Position numbers and translations under genes: made by a program
The notes under the pieces: generated by a model
The model's database searches: none
What the model saw: only the letters and a program-made list of their open reading frames with translations
Told to the model about the DNA's origin: nothing
DNA from: Brevibacillus laterosporus
Lineage (GTDB): Bacteria > Bacillota > Bacilli > Brevibacillales > Brevibacillaceae
Length of the DNA: 64,000 nucleotides
Assembly (NCBI RefSeq): GCF_030489605.1
Contig: NZ_JAUKFY010000001.1
Location: 186,001 to 250,000 of the forward strand
Direction of reading: 5' to 3'
Part shown: piece by piece, positions 63,387-64,000 of the stretch
Position numbering within the stretch: position 1 is the first letter of the stretch
Layout: each line of letters starts with the position of its first letter

Positions 63387-64000
63387 ATGAAGAAGCAACG
63401 TCTCGTATTAATCGGAAATGGTATGGCTGGCGTCAATGTTATTGAACAAATCTTAAAGAACAACAAAGAGATGTATCATATCACAATCATAGGAAACGAA
63501 CCGCATCCCAACTACAATCGCATTATGCTTTCGTATGTGCTGGAAGGCAGTAAAACGATTGATGATATCGTGTTAAATGACTATAGCTGGTATCAAGACA
63601 ATCAGATTGATCTACAAACAGGCACAGCAGTGACTCATATTGATACCGAAGCGAAAAAGGTGTACACAGATAATGGATCGGTATTTTCTTACGATAAAGC
63701 CATAATCGCTACTGGCTCTCAACCATTTGTTTTACCTGTGCCTGGTGCGGATAAACAAGGAGTAATTGGCTTTAGAGACATTCAGGATTGCAATCAAATG
63801 ATAGAAGCTGCTAAAACCTGTAAAAAAGCTGCCGTGATTGGTGGCGGTCTGTTGGGCTTGGAAGCAGCTAAGGGCTTGGTTCATTTGGGAATGGAAGCAA
63901 CGGTCGTGCATTTAGGCAATGTTTTAATGGAACGGCAACTGGATGACACGGCAGCAAACATGCTAAAAGAAGAACTAGAGCGTCAGGGCATCCGATTTGC
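63387..64000 (+). CDS. nasD: Nitrite reductase [NAD(P)H] large subunit, N-terminal part (cut by the window end)
   Basis: The first 204 codons of an FAD-binding protein: MKKQRLVLIGNGMAGVNVIE (FAD GNGMAG dinucleotide fold), GNEPHPNYNRIMLSYVLEG, ATGSQPFVLPVPGADKQGV, then GGGLLGLEAAKGL (second dinucleotide site for NAD(P)H). The PHPNYNRIMLS and LMERQLDDTA strings are those of NasD/NirB. The full enzyme goes on with [2Fe-2S], sirohaem and [4Fe-4S] domains and reduces nitrite to ammonium. The start is supported by a GGGGGG SD 7 nt before the ATG. Confidence 0.93.
   Translation, partial: MKKQRLVLIGNGMAGVNVIEQILKNNKEMYHITIIGNEPHPNYNRIMLSYVLEGSKTIDDIVLNDYSWYQDNQIDLQTGTAVTHIDTEAKKVYTDNGSVFSYDKAIIATGSQPFVLPVPGADKQGVIGFRDIQDCNQMIEAAKTCKKAAVIGGGLLGLEAAKGLVHLGMEATVVHLGNVLMERQLDDTAANMLKEELERQGIRF

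Overview
The window reads as chromosomal DNA of an aerobic, spore-forming member of the Bacillota, most likely a Brevibacillus-type member of the Paenibacillaceae. This is an inference from gene content: a gerA-type germinant-receptor operon, yunB, a Spo0E-family protein, a collagen-like GXT-repeat surface protein and an Arg/His-rich basic protein point to sporulation, and an S-layer-homology (SLH) anchored esterase fits a cell with an S-layer. Many genes start with TTG or GTG behind strong Shine-Dalgarno (SD) sequences. No prophage, IS element, rRNA or CRISPR array was seen. One tRNA gene (tRNA-Ala, GGC) is present.

Layout. 1-8 kb: small secreted proteins, an SLH-anchored beta-lactamase-fold hydrolase, an N-acetyltransferase, a copper-amine-oxidase-N-domain acidic protein, an aminoglycoside-phosphotransferase-fold kinase and a DJ-1/PfpI protein. 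8-15 kb: tRNA-Ala, a soluble CZB chemoreceptor, a TM2 protein, a membrane chemoreceptor and the KhtTU K+/H+ antiporter. 15-18 kb: an acyltransferase, a lipoprotein metallopeptidase and two probable gene remnants. 18.4-24.1 kb: a regulator-propeptide quorum-sensing pair followed by a complete bacitracin-resistance-like locus (response regulator, sensor kinase, BcrA, BcrB, BcrC). 24-27 kb: tail-collar protein plus collagen-like protein. 28-31.5 kb: aldo/keto reductase, then gapN divergent from ohrR. 32-34.9 kb: a second regulator-propeptide pair, a Spo0E-like protein and a secreted duplicated HTH-like protein. 35-42.7 kb: lipase, EamA exporter with divergent LysR regulator, Arg/His-rich protein, cardiolipin synthase, lipoprotein and acyltransferase. 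43-46.3 kb: two-gene 2-oxoacid:ferredoxin oxidoreductase. 46.4-49.2 kb: BioY and two nucleoside hydrolases. 49.2-54.3 kb: DUF2087 regulator and gerAA-AB-AC. 54.6-57.8 kb: Fur-controlled siderophore uptake genes. 58-64 kb: acetyltransferase, flavocytochrome-type reductase, DUF402 protein, YunB, Cof phosphatase and the start of nitrite reductase nasD/nirB.

How the genes work together. Three metabolic units (2-oxoacid:ferredoxin oxidoreductase, the fumarate-reductase-like lipoprotein and nitrite reductase) each carry a TGTGA-N6-(T/A)CACA site exactly 21 nt upstream of a -10 hexamer. That is the geometry of a class II promoter activated by an FNR/CRP-family protein, so they probably form one oxygen-responsive regulon. 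Two separate HTH-TPR regulators are each followed by a small exported peptide gene, one of them too short for ordinary ORF calling; they look like two uncharacterised RRNPP-type peptide-signalling systems. The gapN/ohrR pair shares overlapping divergent promoters next to a perfect OhrR-type palindrome, which suggests peroxide-responsive NADPH supply.
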